From Pseudomonadota bacterium (GTDB taxonomy: Bacteria; Myxococcota_A; UBA9042; GCA-2863065): a stretch of DNA of 50,417 nt. Positions 17,964-27,700 of this stretch are shown one piece after another (the first letter of the stretch is position 1; each line of letters begins with the position of its first letter). The notes below the pieces were generated by a model. The model worked only from the letters and a program-made list of their open reading frames with translations. It was not told where the DNA came from and did no database searches. A program made the position numbers and the translations under genes. The stretch spans positions 1-50,417 of the forward strand of contig SXOO01000075.1 of assembly GCA_005776725.1 (NCBI GenBank), given 5' to 3'.

Positions 17964-19105
17964 TGTGGCCGAGACCCCCCTTCCGTGCCGCCTGCTGAGC
18001 CGGCGCTGCCGGGGCCTTCGGAGCCGCCCGACCCGCCAACGGCGGGGAGCGGCTTCGGGATGCCGAACAGCTTGTAAGCGAGGATACGGGCGGCCTTTGC
18101 CGGCGACGACTTGTTCCGCATGTAGACGACGGAGTTGTAATCAGACGCCGACCAAGAAGGGAGGTTACCGAGCGATGGCGGGGTGTTCTTCAAGGCGAAG
18201 CGCATGAGCTGGTTTTCTTCGTAGGTGAGGCACTCCGTGAGCTCTACGACACCCAGATCGACGTACGGGTACTTCTCTTCGTCCCAAGTCTTGTTGCAAT
18301 TGAACACCTCGGGATCTTCGCTCGCTACGGGGTCCGCTGCGCCAGCCACCGCCGGTTCGCGGAGCTGAATCTGCAGCTTGTAGCGAATCGGAGTGCGGTT
18401 GAGCCGCTCCCGAAACTCGTCCTTCAGGTAGTTGGACGACCGCGTCTCCCCGGGTCGGCGATCCTCCGACCAGAAAGGCGCGTACTGAGCGGTGGAGGGG
18501 ATACTCTCCACCACGCCCGTCTCGGGTCCGTCGTTCTCCGGCAAGAGCCGATACATCGCGTACCTGAGCTTGCCATCTGTGCCGACGAATCTCTGCGCTA
18601 CTTGGGAGTGGTACCGCATTCCGGAGAAAGACTCCGGGTTGTCGCGGATGCCGTCGAGCGCCGCGACGAGGCCCCGCGGATACTTTCTGTAGAACTTTAC
18701 GAAGTCACACGGGATTCCGTCGACGCGGCTCTTGCTCAGGAAGAACTCGGCGAAGTTCGCCGCGCTCCAGAACAACGAGATACGACCGGTGTTGAACTCG
18801 AGATCGAGCGGGGACTCCCAGGACGCGTCCGCGAGCTTCAGAGACGCGGCGCGCACCTGGATCACCGTGTCGTCGTCGTAGGAGACCGAGGAGTGGCGGA
18901 CCCGACAGGGCCACTCCGTCCCGGGCTTGAAGAAAGGGTGCTGCGGGATATCGAGCTTGGCGTTGAGGCGGAGGCGACCTCGCGCGCTGACCCCGTTGTT
19001 GTGTGACATTCGTTTGCGCAACGCTAGCGATGACGCAAGCACCAGGAACCAAGCCCAAGCCGCTGAGAGAAGCCAGAGCTTGAAACGCCCCCACAATCGA
19101 CTCAT
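17960..19105 (-). CDS. catalase-related hemoprotein, allene-oxide-synthase type
   Basis: A 381-residue protein with one N-terminal membrane segment (residues 9-29) followed by a single-domain, catalase-related fold. It resembles the coral allene oxide synthase type in order and motif: LDIPQHPFFKPG, RVRHSSV with candidate distal His71, FNTG with Asn105, MRYHSQV, YRLLPEN, NYLKDEFRERL, LQIQL, TPPSLGN, SASDYNS, and a final RILAY giving Arg340 and proximal heme ligand Tyr344. Family members turn fatty-acid hydroperoxides into allene oxides or related products, so the lipoxygenase two genes downstream is the natural partner. True catalases are larger and lack this link. ATG 19105 has GGAGG and GGGAG upstream. 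Its codons look less GC-rich than those of its neighbours, which may hint at transfer. The C-terminal tail is Gly/Ser-rich. Confidence 0.85.
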   Translation of the reverse strand: MSRLWGRFKLWLLSAAWAWFLVLASSLALRKRMSHNNGVSARGRLRLNAKLDIPQHPFFKPGTEWPCRVRHSSVSYDDDTVIQVRAASLKLADASWESPLDLEFNTGRISLFWSAANFAEFFLSKSRVDGIPCDFVKFYRKYPRGLVAALDGIRDNPESFSGMRYHSQVAQRFVGTDGKLRYAMYRLLPENDGPETGVVESIPSTAQYAPFWSEDRRPGETRSSNYLKDEFRERLNRTPIRYKLQIQLREPAVAGAADPVASEDPEVFNCNKTWDEEKYPYVDLGVVELTECLTYEENQLMRFALKNTPPSLGNLPSWSASDYNSVVYMRNKSSPAKAARILAYKLFGIPKPLPAVGGSGGSEGPGSAGSAGGTEGGSRPQ

Positions 19106-19432
19106 GAGATCGCTCCCTCCTAGAAACACAGCGCCTCTCGTGGAGACGCTCCATGACGCCGACCGGCCGGACTCGGCACCTAGCCCACCGATACGACCGT
19201 CCGCCTCGACACCTGCCCTACTCGCGCGCCGGGCCTGTCACAGACCGGCTCTGCCGCCAACCCATCGCGGTCGCCGAACCACCCTAGCTTGTTCGGGCCA
19301 TCACGCCAAGCGGTGGCTAGGTACGACGCGACGGGCCGCTACATACCAGCGATCAAGTCATAGGGGTCTTAGCCGGTGCTTGCTCTCCCATCGGACCCCA
19401 TGCGATGGTGAGGGTTAGGGAAAGGGGGCCCA
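19106..19432. other. 327-base divergent intergenic region
   Basis: The gap separates the oxylipin operon (-) from the kinase gene (+). I see no gene. It holds a promoter candidate for the minus strand and AAAGGGGG just before the kinase ATG. CCTAGC at 19283-19288 and GCTAGG at 19316-19321 form a short inverted pair of uncertain meaning. Confidence 0.5.
19281..19309 (-). promoter_or_regulatory. promoter candidate for the lipoxygenase operon
   Basis: Read on the minus strand, TTGGCG (19304-19309) and TAGGGT (19281-19286) are 17 bases apart, giving a leader of about 170 bases to the start at 19105. The TAGG-type -10 resembles those before the peroxiredoxin and TetR genes. Confidence 0.35.
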
Positions 19433-22400
19433 ATGGAGACGGTGCTGCACTTCGACGCGATTCTGGACGCGGAGATCTTTCGCGGAAGGCGCTCTGTGGT
19501 CCATCGCGGCCACTACCGCACAGGAGAGCGGATCGTCGTCAAGCTGCTCCGTGAGGCAAGGCCTTCCCCAAGGCGCGTGGCCTGGGCTCGGCGGGAGTAC
19601 GAGCTGATCCGAAGCCTGGCACACATCGAAGGTGTGGTCAGGCCGATGGGCTTCGGAATGATCGGCGAGGCGGTTGGGCTCGTTACGGAGGACATCGGCG
19701 GCGCCTCCCTGGCCGAGCTCACGAAGAACAGTCGCCTACCGCTCGAGGAGATCTTGAGACTCTCGGTTCGCGCGGCAACGACCCTCGACGGCATCCACAA
19801 GGCCGGAGTAATACATAAAGACATAAACCCATCTAACATTGTCTATAACCGTGGCACAGGCCAAATGCGCATCATCGACTTCGGGATCGCCACCTCCCTT
19901 CCGGAGGAGGATGTCCCGCTCGACGACGCCCGGGCAGCCGAGGGCACCCTGGCCTATGTCTCCCCCGAGCAGACCGGTCGCATGAACCGCCGCGTGGACC
20001 AACGGACCGACCTCTATGCGATGGGCGTCACGCTGTACCAGCTGGTCACCGGCCGACTTCCTTTCCAGGCCACTGACCCGCTGGAGCTGATGCACGCCCA
20101 CCTGGCTCGGGTCCCGGCGCCGCCCCACGAGGTCGACGCGTCGGTGCCCGCGGGGCTCAGCGCGGTCATCGTTCGCCTGCTCGCGAAGGACGCCGACCAC
20201 CGATACAGCTCGGCTGGGAGCCTGGCCGCCGACCTGCAGACGGCCGCGGACCTTCTTCGCGACAAGGGTACGATCCCGCCCTTCCCGCTCGACCATGTGC
20301 GCCGAGGCGCCAAGCTGCGGCTCCCTCAGCGCTTGATCGGCCGAGACGCGGACCTCGCCGTAGTCGTAAGGGCCTTCGACGCTGCAGCCGCGGGGCCGAT
20401 GCAGGTCTTGTGGGTCGGCGGATACTCCGGCGTCGGCAAGTCTGCGCTGGTGCAAGAGATGCACCGCCCCATCACCGAGCGGCGAGGCCTCTGGGGCAGC
20501 GGCAAGTTCGATCAGTATCAGCGGAGCGTGGCCTTCTCCGCCCTGGCACAGGCGTTTCGGGAGGTGGTCCGCCAGCTCCTCGGCAACACGAACGCGGCCG
20601 CGTGGGGACAGCGACTGCGCGAAGCCCTGGGCCCGAACGGTCGCCTTGTCGTGGAGCTCGTGCCCGAGCTCGGGCACCTCATCGGTCCCACGCCCGAGGT
20701 GCCGGCGTTGCCCCCAGCAGAGGCTCAGCGCCGCGCGGAGCACACGCTCGGGCGCTTCGTCGGAGCGCTCGCCGACGAGAAGCACCCGCTGGTGCTGTTC
20801 ATCGACGACCTTCAGTGGATCGATCCGGCCTCGCTCGCGCTGCTCGAGGCGCTGCTCGTGCGCTCGACCACGCGCCACCTTCTCTTCGTGGGCGCCTACC
20901 GGGACAATGAGGTGCCCGCTGGACACCCGCTCGCCCTCCTGATCGGACAGTTGGACGGCGCACGACAAGTCGCGGTGAGTCGGGTCGAGCTGAAGCCGCT
21001 CACGCTCCCAGACGTCGAGATCTTCGTGAACGAGTCGCTCGACGCCCCAGCCCAGAAGGCGCGTGCGCTCGCCGCTCTGGTGGCCGCGAAGACGCAGGGC
21101 AACCCCTTCTTCATGCGGGAGTTCATGAAGGCCCTCGTGAGCGAGGGTCTCCTCACCTCCACCGACGCAGGCTGGAAGTGGAACGTCGACCACATCAGCA
21201 AGATGGGCATCACCGACAACGTCGTCGAGCTCATGGCGGGCAAGCTGCTGGGCCTGCCGCAGACGACGCGCGACGTCCTTCGGGTCGCCGGCGCCCTTGG
21301 CGCAGAGTTCGACCTCGCTGGTCTGGCGCTCACCATCGACCTCTCCGCCCGGGACGCGTGGATGGCGCTCTGGCCAGCGATGTCGTCAGGCGCGATCGTC
21401 GCGCTGGACGAGGCCTGGAAGCTCGTGGGTCTGGAGGTGGAGGGGCTCGCAGAGACGTTGGAGGTCCGGTTCCGCTTCTCTCACGATCGGGTCCAGCAAG
21501 CGGCCTACACGCTCACCCCCGAGACAGAGCTCCCCCGGCTGCACGCACGGATCGGCGAGAGGCTACTCGCGGGCCTGGGCACCGGAGAGAGCCTCGGCTC
21601 CGAACTCTTCCGCGCGATCGGCCACCTCAATCTGGGTCGCGCCGCCACCAGCCTCTCAGCGGTCGAGCTCGCCCGGCTCGAGCTCACGGCGGCACGGCGC
21701 GCCAAGGGAGCCGCAGGCTTTGCCGCGGCGCGCGACTACGCGCTCGTAGGGCTCGAGCTCCTCGGGCAGGCGCCCTTCGTGCACGATCACGGCCTGGCGT
21801 TGGCGCTCGTGGAGATCGCCACGGAGACCGCGTACCAGACGGGCGACTTCCCGTTGATGGAGCGGATGTTCGCGATCGGGGTCGAAAACGCCCGAAGCGC
21901 GCTGGACGCGGCGTGGCTCCACGAGATCCGCATCGAGAGCTTCAACGCGAGCGGGCGCCCGCTGGACGCCCTGCTTCACGCGCTGGAGACGTTGGAGGCC
22001 CTCGGCGTCTCGTGCCCGAGAGAGCCGGGCATGGCGGAGGTGGGGGCCGAGCTCGCCGCGGCCGCTGAAGCCCTGGCAGGGCGCAGCCACGACGCGCTCG
22101 CCGCGATGCCAGACATCGAGGACCCCGCTACGCGGACGGCGGTCGCGCTGATCTGCAAGGTCTACTCGTCGGCCTACGTCGCTTCTCCGTTCGTCTTCCT
22201 GGTGCTCACTCTGCGGCAGGTGCGCCTGGTCATGACCCACGGCAACTGCGCCGTGTCTCCGCTCGCCTACGCCGTCTATGGCCTCATCCTGGCCGGCGTC
22301 GTGGGCGATGTCCGCGCCGGGTATGCGTTCGGCCAGCTCAGCGACCGACTGCTCACGCGACCGGACGTTGCCCGCTATCGCGCTCAGGCCCTGCACCTGT

Positions 22401-24598
22401 TCTCCTGCCACACCCGATTCTGGAGCGAACATCTGCGACGCTCGGCCGACGGCGAGCGGGAAGCGTGGCGGGTTGGGCTGGAGACGGGCGAGCTCGAGTT
22501 CGGCTGCTACGGTGGGCACGTCGCTTCGAAGTACGCCTTCTTCTATGGCGAGTCCCTCACCACGCTGCTCCCCGAGATCGCGCAATACACCGAGGCCATG
22601 GGGCGTCTGAAGAACGCCCTCGCCCTGTCGTCGCACGTCTCGTGGCATCAGGCCGCCCGGAACCTGGTCGAGAGTTCGGCGGAGCCGTGGCGCCTCGCCG
22701 GGCCGGTCCTGGACGTAGCGTCGGCCAGGCCCGTCTGGGAGGCCGCCGGAAACCGCATGGCGCTCTCGAACGCGCTCACGGCCCGCCTGTTCCTGTCCGT
22801 GGTCTTCGAGCGCTGGGAGGAGGCCAGCCAGCTGGCTGACGAAGGGGCCACGGTACTGGACTCGGTCCTCAGCCAGTTCAACCAGCCGCTCCACCACTTC
22901 CTCTCCGGGCTCGCCCGACTCGGGGCTGTGGGCGCGGGCCAGGCATCGCTGGAGCTCCTCGCGAAGGTCGACGAAGATCTCGCGAAGCTCCGCACGTGGG
23001 CGGACGCCGCTCCCGTGAACTTCGCCCAGAAGGTCGCGCTCTTGGACGCCGAGCGCGCACGCGTCACGGGCGATGACGCAGCCGCCACCAAGGCCTACGA
23101 CATCGCCGCCGAGCTGGCAGAGGCGAACGGCTTCGTCACCGACGAGGCGCTCGCGTGCGAGGCCGCCGCGCGTCATCACGCCGCTGCGGGCCGGCGTCGA
23201 CAAGCCCGACACGCGCTCCGGGACGCCCACGAGTCGTATGTCCTTTGGGGGGCCACCACGAAGGTCAGCTGGCTCGAGGCGGCGCACGCCGAGCTCGCCC
23301 CGTTGCTCCCGGGAGACGAGATCGCCGCCACCACCACCACCAGCACCACCGGCTGGCGTGCGCGGGGCAGCCTCGACCTCGCGTCAGTCCTCAAGGCGTC
23401 CCAAGCGATCTCGTCCGAGGTGGTGCTCCCTCAGCTCCTGAAGCGCCTCGTGGCCACGCTCATGGAGAACGCTGGCGCCGATCGGGTCGTCATCCTCTTG
23501 GAGCGCGGGGGCGATCTGGCCATAGAGGCCACCGCCGAAGGGGACGCGGAGGCGCTCACGCTCGACGGTCGGCTGATCGGTCCAGACGCGGACGTGGCCG
23601 TCTCTGTAGTGAACTACGTGGCGCGCACAGGGGAAGCGCTGGTGCTCGACGATGCCGCCAAGTCCCCGGAGTTCGGACGCGATCCCTGGTTCGAGAGGGG
23701 GTCGGCCCGCTCCGTCCTCTGCCAGGCGCTCTTCTCGTCTGGGCGCCTGCGGGGCGTCGTGTATCTCGAGAATCGCTCCGCTCCCGGCGTCTTCGACAAG
23801 AACCGTACGGAGCTGGTCGGCTTGCTCGCCAGTCAGATCGCCACGTCGGTGGACCATGCTCGCCTGTATGCGAACCTCGAGGAGCGCGTTGCCGAACGCA
23901 CCGCGCGGCTCGAAGCCAGGAACACTTTCATACGGAAAGTGTTCGGTCGCTATATGTCCGACGACATCGTCGACGCGGTCCTAGAGTCCGAGCAGGCGCT
24001 GGACCTCGGAGGAGAGCGCCGCACAGTGACTGTGCTGTTCGCCGACATTCGGGGCTTTACCACGCTCTGCGAGCGACTGAACGCCGAGCAGGTCGTCCAG
24101 CTGCTGAACCTCTATCTCAGCGCCGTGACCGCCGTGGTGCGCCGCTGGCACGGGACTTTGGACAACATCATCGCGGACGGCGTCCTCGTGCTCTTCGGCG
24201 CGCCCTTCATGCGCGAAGACGACCCCGAGCGCGCCGTGGCCTGCGCGGTGGACCTGCAGCAAGCGATCCTCGAGGTCAACGAGAGGACCGCGGCGCTGGA
24301 TCTGCCCGCCATCGAGGTGGGGATCGGTGTACACACCGGCGAGGTGATCGTGGGCAACATCGGCTCGGCGGAGCGCGCGAAGTACTCCGTGATCGGCAGC
24401 ACGGTGAACCTAGCGGCGCGTATCGAGGCCACCACGCCCGGCGGCCAGATCTCCATCACCGACGCCACACGCGCCGCCATCCGCGTGCCTGTGGAGCTCG
24501 CGGGAGAACGGTCGTTTCTGCCGAAGGGCTTTGGCGAAGAGGTCACCGTTTACTCCATACGAGGCATCGGCGGGCGCTTCGGCCGGGCGCTCGATTGA
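19433..24598 (+). CDS. Ser/Thr kinase, AAA-type ATPase, GAF and nucleotidyl cyclase sensor
   Basis: A 1,721-residue signalling protein. Residues 1-285 form a Hanks-type kinase: VVK (Lys37), catalytic loop HKDINPSN (Asp130, Asn135) and DFG (Asp149); the Gly-rich loop is weak. Residues about 300-700 form a predicted ATPase with P-loop GGYSGVGKS near 330 and Walker B-like VLFIDDLQWID. Helical TPR-like repeats follow to about 1300, then a GAF domain (about 1314-1480), a short coiled segment (EERVAERTARLEARN), and a class III cyclase (about 1520-1700). The cyclase keeps both metal Asp (VLFADIRGF, IIADG) and the Asn/Arg pair in STVNLAARIE, but the usual purine-selecting Lys is Asn (GTLDNIIADG). ATG 19433 has AAAGGGGG upstream. 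The gene appears monocistronic. An AT-rich stretch covers the catalytic-loop codons. Confidence 0.9.
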   Translation: METVLHFDAILDAEIFRGRRSVVHRGHYRTGERIVVKLLREARPSPRRVAWARREYELIRSLAHIEGVVRPMGFGMIGEAVGLVTEDIGGASLAELTKNSRLPLEEILRLSVRAATTLDGIHKAGVIHKDINPSNIVYNRGTGQMRIIDFGIATSLPEEDVPLDDARAAEGTLAYVSPEQTGRMNRRVDQRTDLYAMGVTLYQLVTGRLPFQATDPLELMHAHLARVPAPPHEVDASVPAGLSAVIVRLLAKDADHRYSSAGSLAADLQTAADLLRDKGTIPPFPLDHVRRGAKLRLPQRLIGRDADLAVVVRAFDAAAAGPMQVLWVGGYSGVGKSALVQEMHRPITERRGLWGSGKFDQYQRSVAFSALAQAFREVVRQLLGNTNAAAWGQRLREALGPNGRLVVELVPELGHLIGPTPEVPALPPAEAQRRAEHTLGRFVGALADEKHPLVLFIDDLQWIDPASLALLEALLVRSTTRHLLFVGAYRDNEVPAGHPLALLIGQLDGARQVAVSRVELKPLTLPDVEIFVNESLDAPAQKARALAALVAAKTQGNPFFMREFMKALVSEGLLTSTDAGWKWNVDHISKMGITDNVVELMAGKLLGLPQTTRDVLRVAGALGAEFDLAGLALTIDLSARDAWMALWPAMSSGAIVALDEAWKLVGLEVEGLAETLEVRFRFSHDRVQQAAYTLTPETELPRLHARIGERLLAGLGTGESLGSELFRAIGHLNLGRAATSLSAVELARLELTAARRAKGAAGFAAARDYALVGLELLGQAPFVHDHGLALALVEIATETAYQTGDFPLMERMFAIGVENARSALDAAWLHEIRIESFNASGRPLDALLHALETLEALGVSCPREPGMAEVGAELAAAAEALAGRSHDALAAMPDIEDPATRTAVALICKVYSSAYVASPFVFLVLTLRQVRLVMTHGNCAVSPLAYAVYGLILAGVVGDVRAGYAFGQLSDRLLTRPDVARYRAQALHLFSCHTRFWSEHLRRSADGEREAWRVGLETGELEFGCYGGHVASKYAFFYGESLTTLLPEIAQYTEAMGRLKNALALSSHVSWHQAARNLVESSAEPWRLAGPVLDVASARPVWEAAGNRMALSNALTARLFLSVVFERWEEASQLADEGATVLDSVLSQFNQPLHHFLSGLARLGAVGAGQASLELLAKVDEDLAKLRTWADAAPVNFAQKVALLDAERARVTGDDAAATKAYDIAAELAEANGFVTDEALACEAAARHHAAAGRRRQARHALRDAHESYVLWGATTKVSWLEAAHAELAPLLPGDEIAATTTTSTTGWRARGSLDLASVLKASQAISSEVVLPQLLKRLVATLMENAGADRVVILLERGGDLAIEATAEGDAEALTLDGRLIGPDADVAVSVVNYVARTGEALVLDDAAKSPEFGRDPWFERGSARSVLCQALFSSGRLRGVVYLENRSAPGVFDKNRTELVGLLASQIATSVDHARLYANLEERVAERTARLEARNTFIRKVFGRYMSDDIVDAVLESEQALDLGGERRTVTVLFADIRGFTTLCERLNAEQVVQLLNLYLSAVTAVVRRWHGTLDNIIADGVLVLFGAPFMREDDPERAVACAVDLQQAILEVNERTAALDLPAIEVGIGVHTGEVIVGNIGSAERAKYSVIGSTVNLAARIEATTPGGQISITDATRAAIRVPVELAGERSFLPKGFGEEVTVYSIRGIGGRFGRALD

Positions 24599-24697
24599 AC
24601 CTACCGGCCGTCGCCGCACGGTGACGCAGGCGGGGGGCGGCAAGCTCGAAACGGGCGGAAACAGGCCCTCGGGCTCGCAGCACCCTGGGCCTTTCGT

Positions 24698-24703
24698 TAC
24701 ACT
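24698..24703 (+). promoter_or_regulatory. -10 element TACACT placed for a leaderless transcript
   Basis: TACACT ends seven bases before ATG 24711, so transcription would begin at or next to the start codon. No ribosome-binding site and no clear -35 are visible. The 112-base gap otherwise holds nothing I recognise. Confidence 0.4.
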
Positions 24704-24710
24704 CCCCCCG

Positions 24711-27700
24711 ATGTTTGGCGCCACCCTCGCTGTCTCGCTCCTCGTCTCCGGAACCGCCCTGGCGCAGGTGTACGAGTTTACCGGCGCCACAGACGGCTGG
24801 AGCGCCGGAGCGTGCGGCGCGTTGTCGAACACCACGGGCAGCTCGGCGCAGCTCACGGTCACCTGTCTCGCACCGTCGATCTTGTCACCCACGCTGTCGC
24901 TCGACGCTGCGGCGAATCGTGTGCTCACGGTGGCCGTGTCCTCCGACGTCACACAGACCGTGGACCTGCGCTTCACCGCCGCCGGCGTGGAACACCGCGT
25001 GCGCAGGGCGTTCACCATCGAGGGCCACACGCTCACTCGCGCGCACCGCGTCAACCTCGCCGCGATCGCAGCGTGGAGCGGCACGGTGACGCGGGTGGTG
25101 CTGGAGCTCCCGGACGCGGACAAGGGCGTGCTGCAGTTCGACCGAATCGCGTTCGACGGCGTTCCTTGGCGCCGCGGCTTCTCGTTCGAACGAGCGGGCG
25201 ACCTCGAGGGCTGGCGAGGGAGCGACACGATCTCGGGGCTCACGGTGAGCGGCGGTGCGATCTCGGGCACGGCCAACCTCATCTCGTCCACGAAGCCCCG
25301 GCTCGAAGCCCCCGCGTGGTTCCTGGTGGAGTCGCGCGACGCCCGAACGCTGTCGATGCGCTACAAGGCCACGTCGCCCAACCCAACGCAGTCACTGCGA
25401 GTTTGGTGGGGCACGGAGTCAGCGCCCACCCTCAACGTCTCGCGGTCCACCGCCGTGGCGATCACCGCCGACGGCACGTGGCGCACGGTTCACCTCGAGC
25501 TGTACGCCCACGCCAAGTGGCGCGACCGCGTCGTGGCGTTCTGGGTGCAGCCCTTCGACACCGCTGAGAACGGCGCCACGTTCGCTTTCGACGACATCGC
25601 CTTCGAGCACGCGATCGACGTCACGACGCCTGCATCCGCCGCGGGCTTCACGGCCACCGGTATCGACGGCCTGCGCGTCTCGGACGGCGCGCTCCGCGGG
25701 GTGATCACCGCCGCCAGCACCGCCAGCATCACGATTCCCACGGTGGCCTCGGCCGGCCTCTACAATCGGCTCGTCGTGGCCGGCACCTTCGACGCCGGTC
25801 TCCCCTGCACCTTCGCGGCGGCCTTCCGCGTCAGCGGCGGCGCCTTCACCACGCTCGGCGCCACGCCGAACTGCGAGGGCCAACGCTTCGTCGCCGTGCT
25901 GGACGTGGGCTCCAACGGGGCGTGGACCGGCAAGATCGACGCGCTTCGCATCGACCTACCCGGGAGCGCGTCGGGGCGGCGCTCGTTCGCCCTCGATCGC
26001 ATCTCGCTGCAACACGGCGCCGCGTCGCCCGAGCTCGCCAGCGTCACAGTGTCGTCACCGCTCACGGTCGGGGAGTCGGTCGTGGTCCGGGCGGTGGTCG
26101 AGAACCGAGGTACCGAGGCGCTCACAGGCGCCAAGGTCGTGATCGGCGGCACTCCCGAGGTGTTGCCGACCCTCGCGCCTTTCACGTCCGCCACGGTCAC
26201 CCGCACCCTCGGCACCCAGACCAGCTGCGGCGCCACGGACTACGCCTCGATCACGGTCACAGGGCAGTTCACCGGCTCCCCGGGCGCGTGGACGCAGAGC
26301 ATCAGCGTCTCGCCGCGCTGGCTCGACGCCGCGCCGTCGCTGCCCTCTGCAGTGCCACCCGCTGGCGCCGCCGCCACCTCCCAAGTGTTGGACCGGGTGG
26401 TGCTGCTGGAGAACGACCGGGTGCGCTTCGTGTTGCTCCAAGACCCCTGCCTCGGGGGGTACGGCCGGCTTCAGCTCTACGGAGCCTTGGGTGGCGCGTG
26501 GGTCAAAGTCGCCGACAAGGTGGGTCTTGGCCGCGTTGTGGTCGAGGAGGCGGGCGTGGTCACGGCGCTGGAGCTCACGGCGATCACGCCCACGCCCCTG
26601 GGGACGGTGGGCAACACCTCCGCCGTGGAAGGAGACGCCTCCATCACCACGGAGCTGGGCACCGAGTGGAGCTTCGGATGGACGTTCACGCTGGCTACGG
26701 GTCAGACCTCCGTGCACGCCAAGCTCGTGGCGCGGCCCAGCAAAGCCTCTGGCCTCCGCGTCCTGGCCATGGGGCTCGATCTGCCCGGCTCGGGCGACGC
26801 CCTCCTCGGCGGTGTGGACTTCACCAGCGGGGAGCCGTCGGGCGGTAGCCGCGCCATCGTGGGCGAAGACGCAACTCGGAGGACCGTCGATCCCGCCCTG
26901 GTCACGTTGCCGGCGATGGCGGTGCAGGGCGCGCTCACCGCCGGCGTGGCCTGGCTGCCCGGACAGACGTGGTTGACCGGGAAGATCGGGGTGGCGCCGT
27001 CGTTCCTCTCAGCGGTCGGCGGACCCCACCGGTTCGAGGTGTTGGTTCCGCCCCCGCCACAGGGGGTCACCAACGGCGGGACCGTCGCACCGGCCACGAC
27101 ACCCGTTGGGGCGGCGCAGGACGTGGCGGTCGAGGCGCGCTTCTTCGTGCGGTCCGAGCCCCTCGCCGAGGCCGCCTTGAAGGGCTTCTGGGAGGCCTTC
27201 GGCACGCCCACCGCGGTGGCGCCCGATAGCAACACCGCGCTCCTGCGCGTTCGGACGGCGCTCGCGTCGGCGTATGTCTCGGGCTCCGGATGGGTCACGC
27301 GCACCGGCGCCGTCCCCCGCGCCTTCGGCGACGTCGCGGTCGCGGCGGCGCTGATCGCCGACCAGGCATCGGATCCCACGCTCTCTGCGCACGTAGGGGC
27401 AGCGAGCGCGCTCCCGGCCAGCGCGGACTGGGTGCTGGGCTCGGACCACCCGGGCCTCGAGGCGCCGTGGCGGCTCGGCGGCTTCGACTCACTCGTGCCC
27501 GCTTGGGCCGCGATCCAGGGCGCCCTCGCGGCCTCGCCCGGCCTCCTCGATGGCACGGACGGCACCGCGGGGCTGGCCCTGCGAACCGCTCGCCTCGCCC
27601 GCTTCGCTCGCCTGACGGGTTATGCCGCGGCCGAGACCCTCGCGAAGCAACGCCTCGGGGAGCTCCTCGCGGCGAAGCGCCCTCGTGGCGGACTCCTGGC

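Noticed and set aside
21656..23287. Long antisense frames under the kinase-cyclase gene (also 19736-21193)
   Set aside because: They are frame shadows caused by high third-position GC; no motif or start signal is visible.
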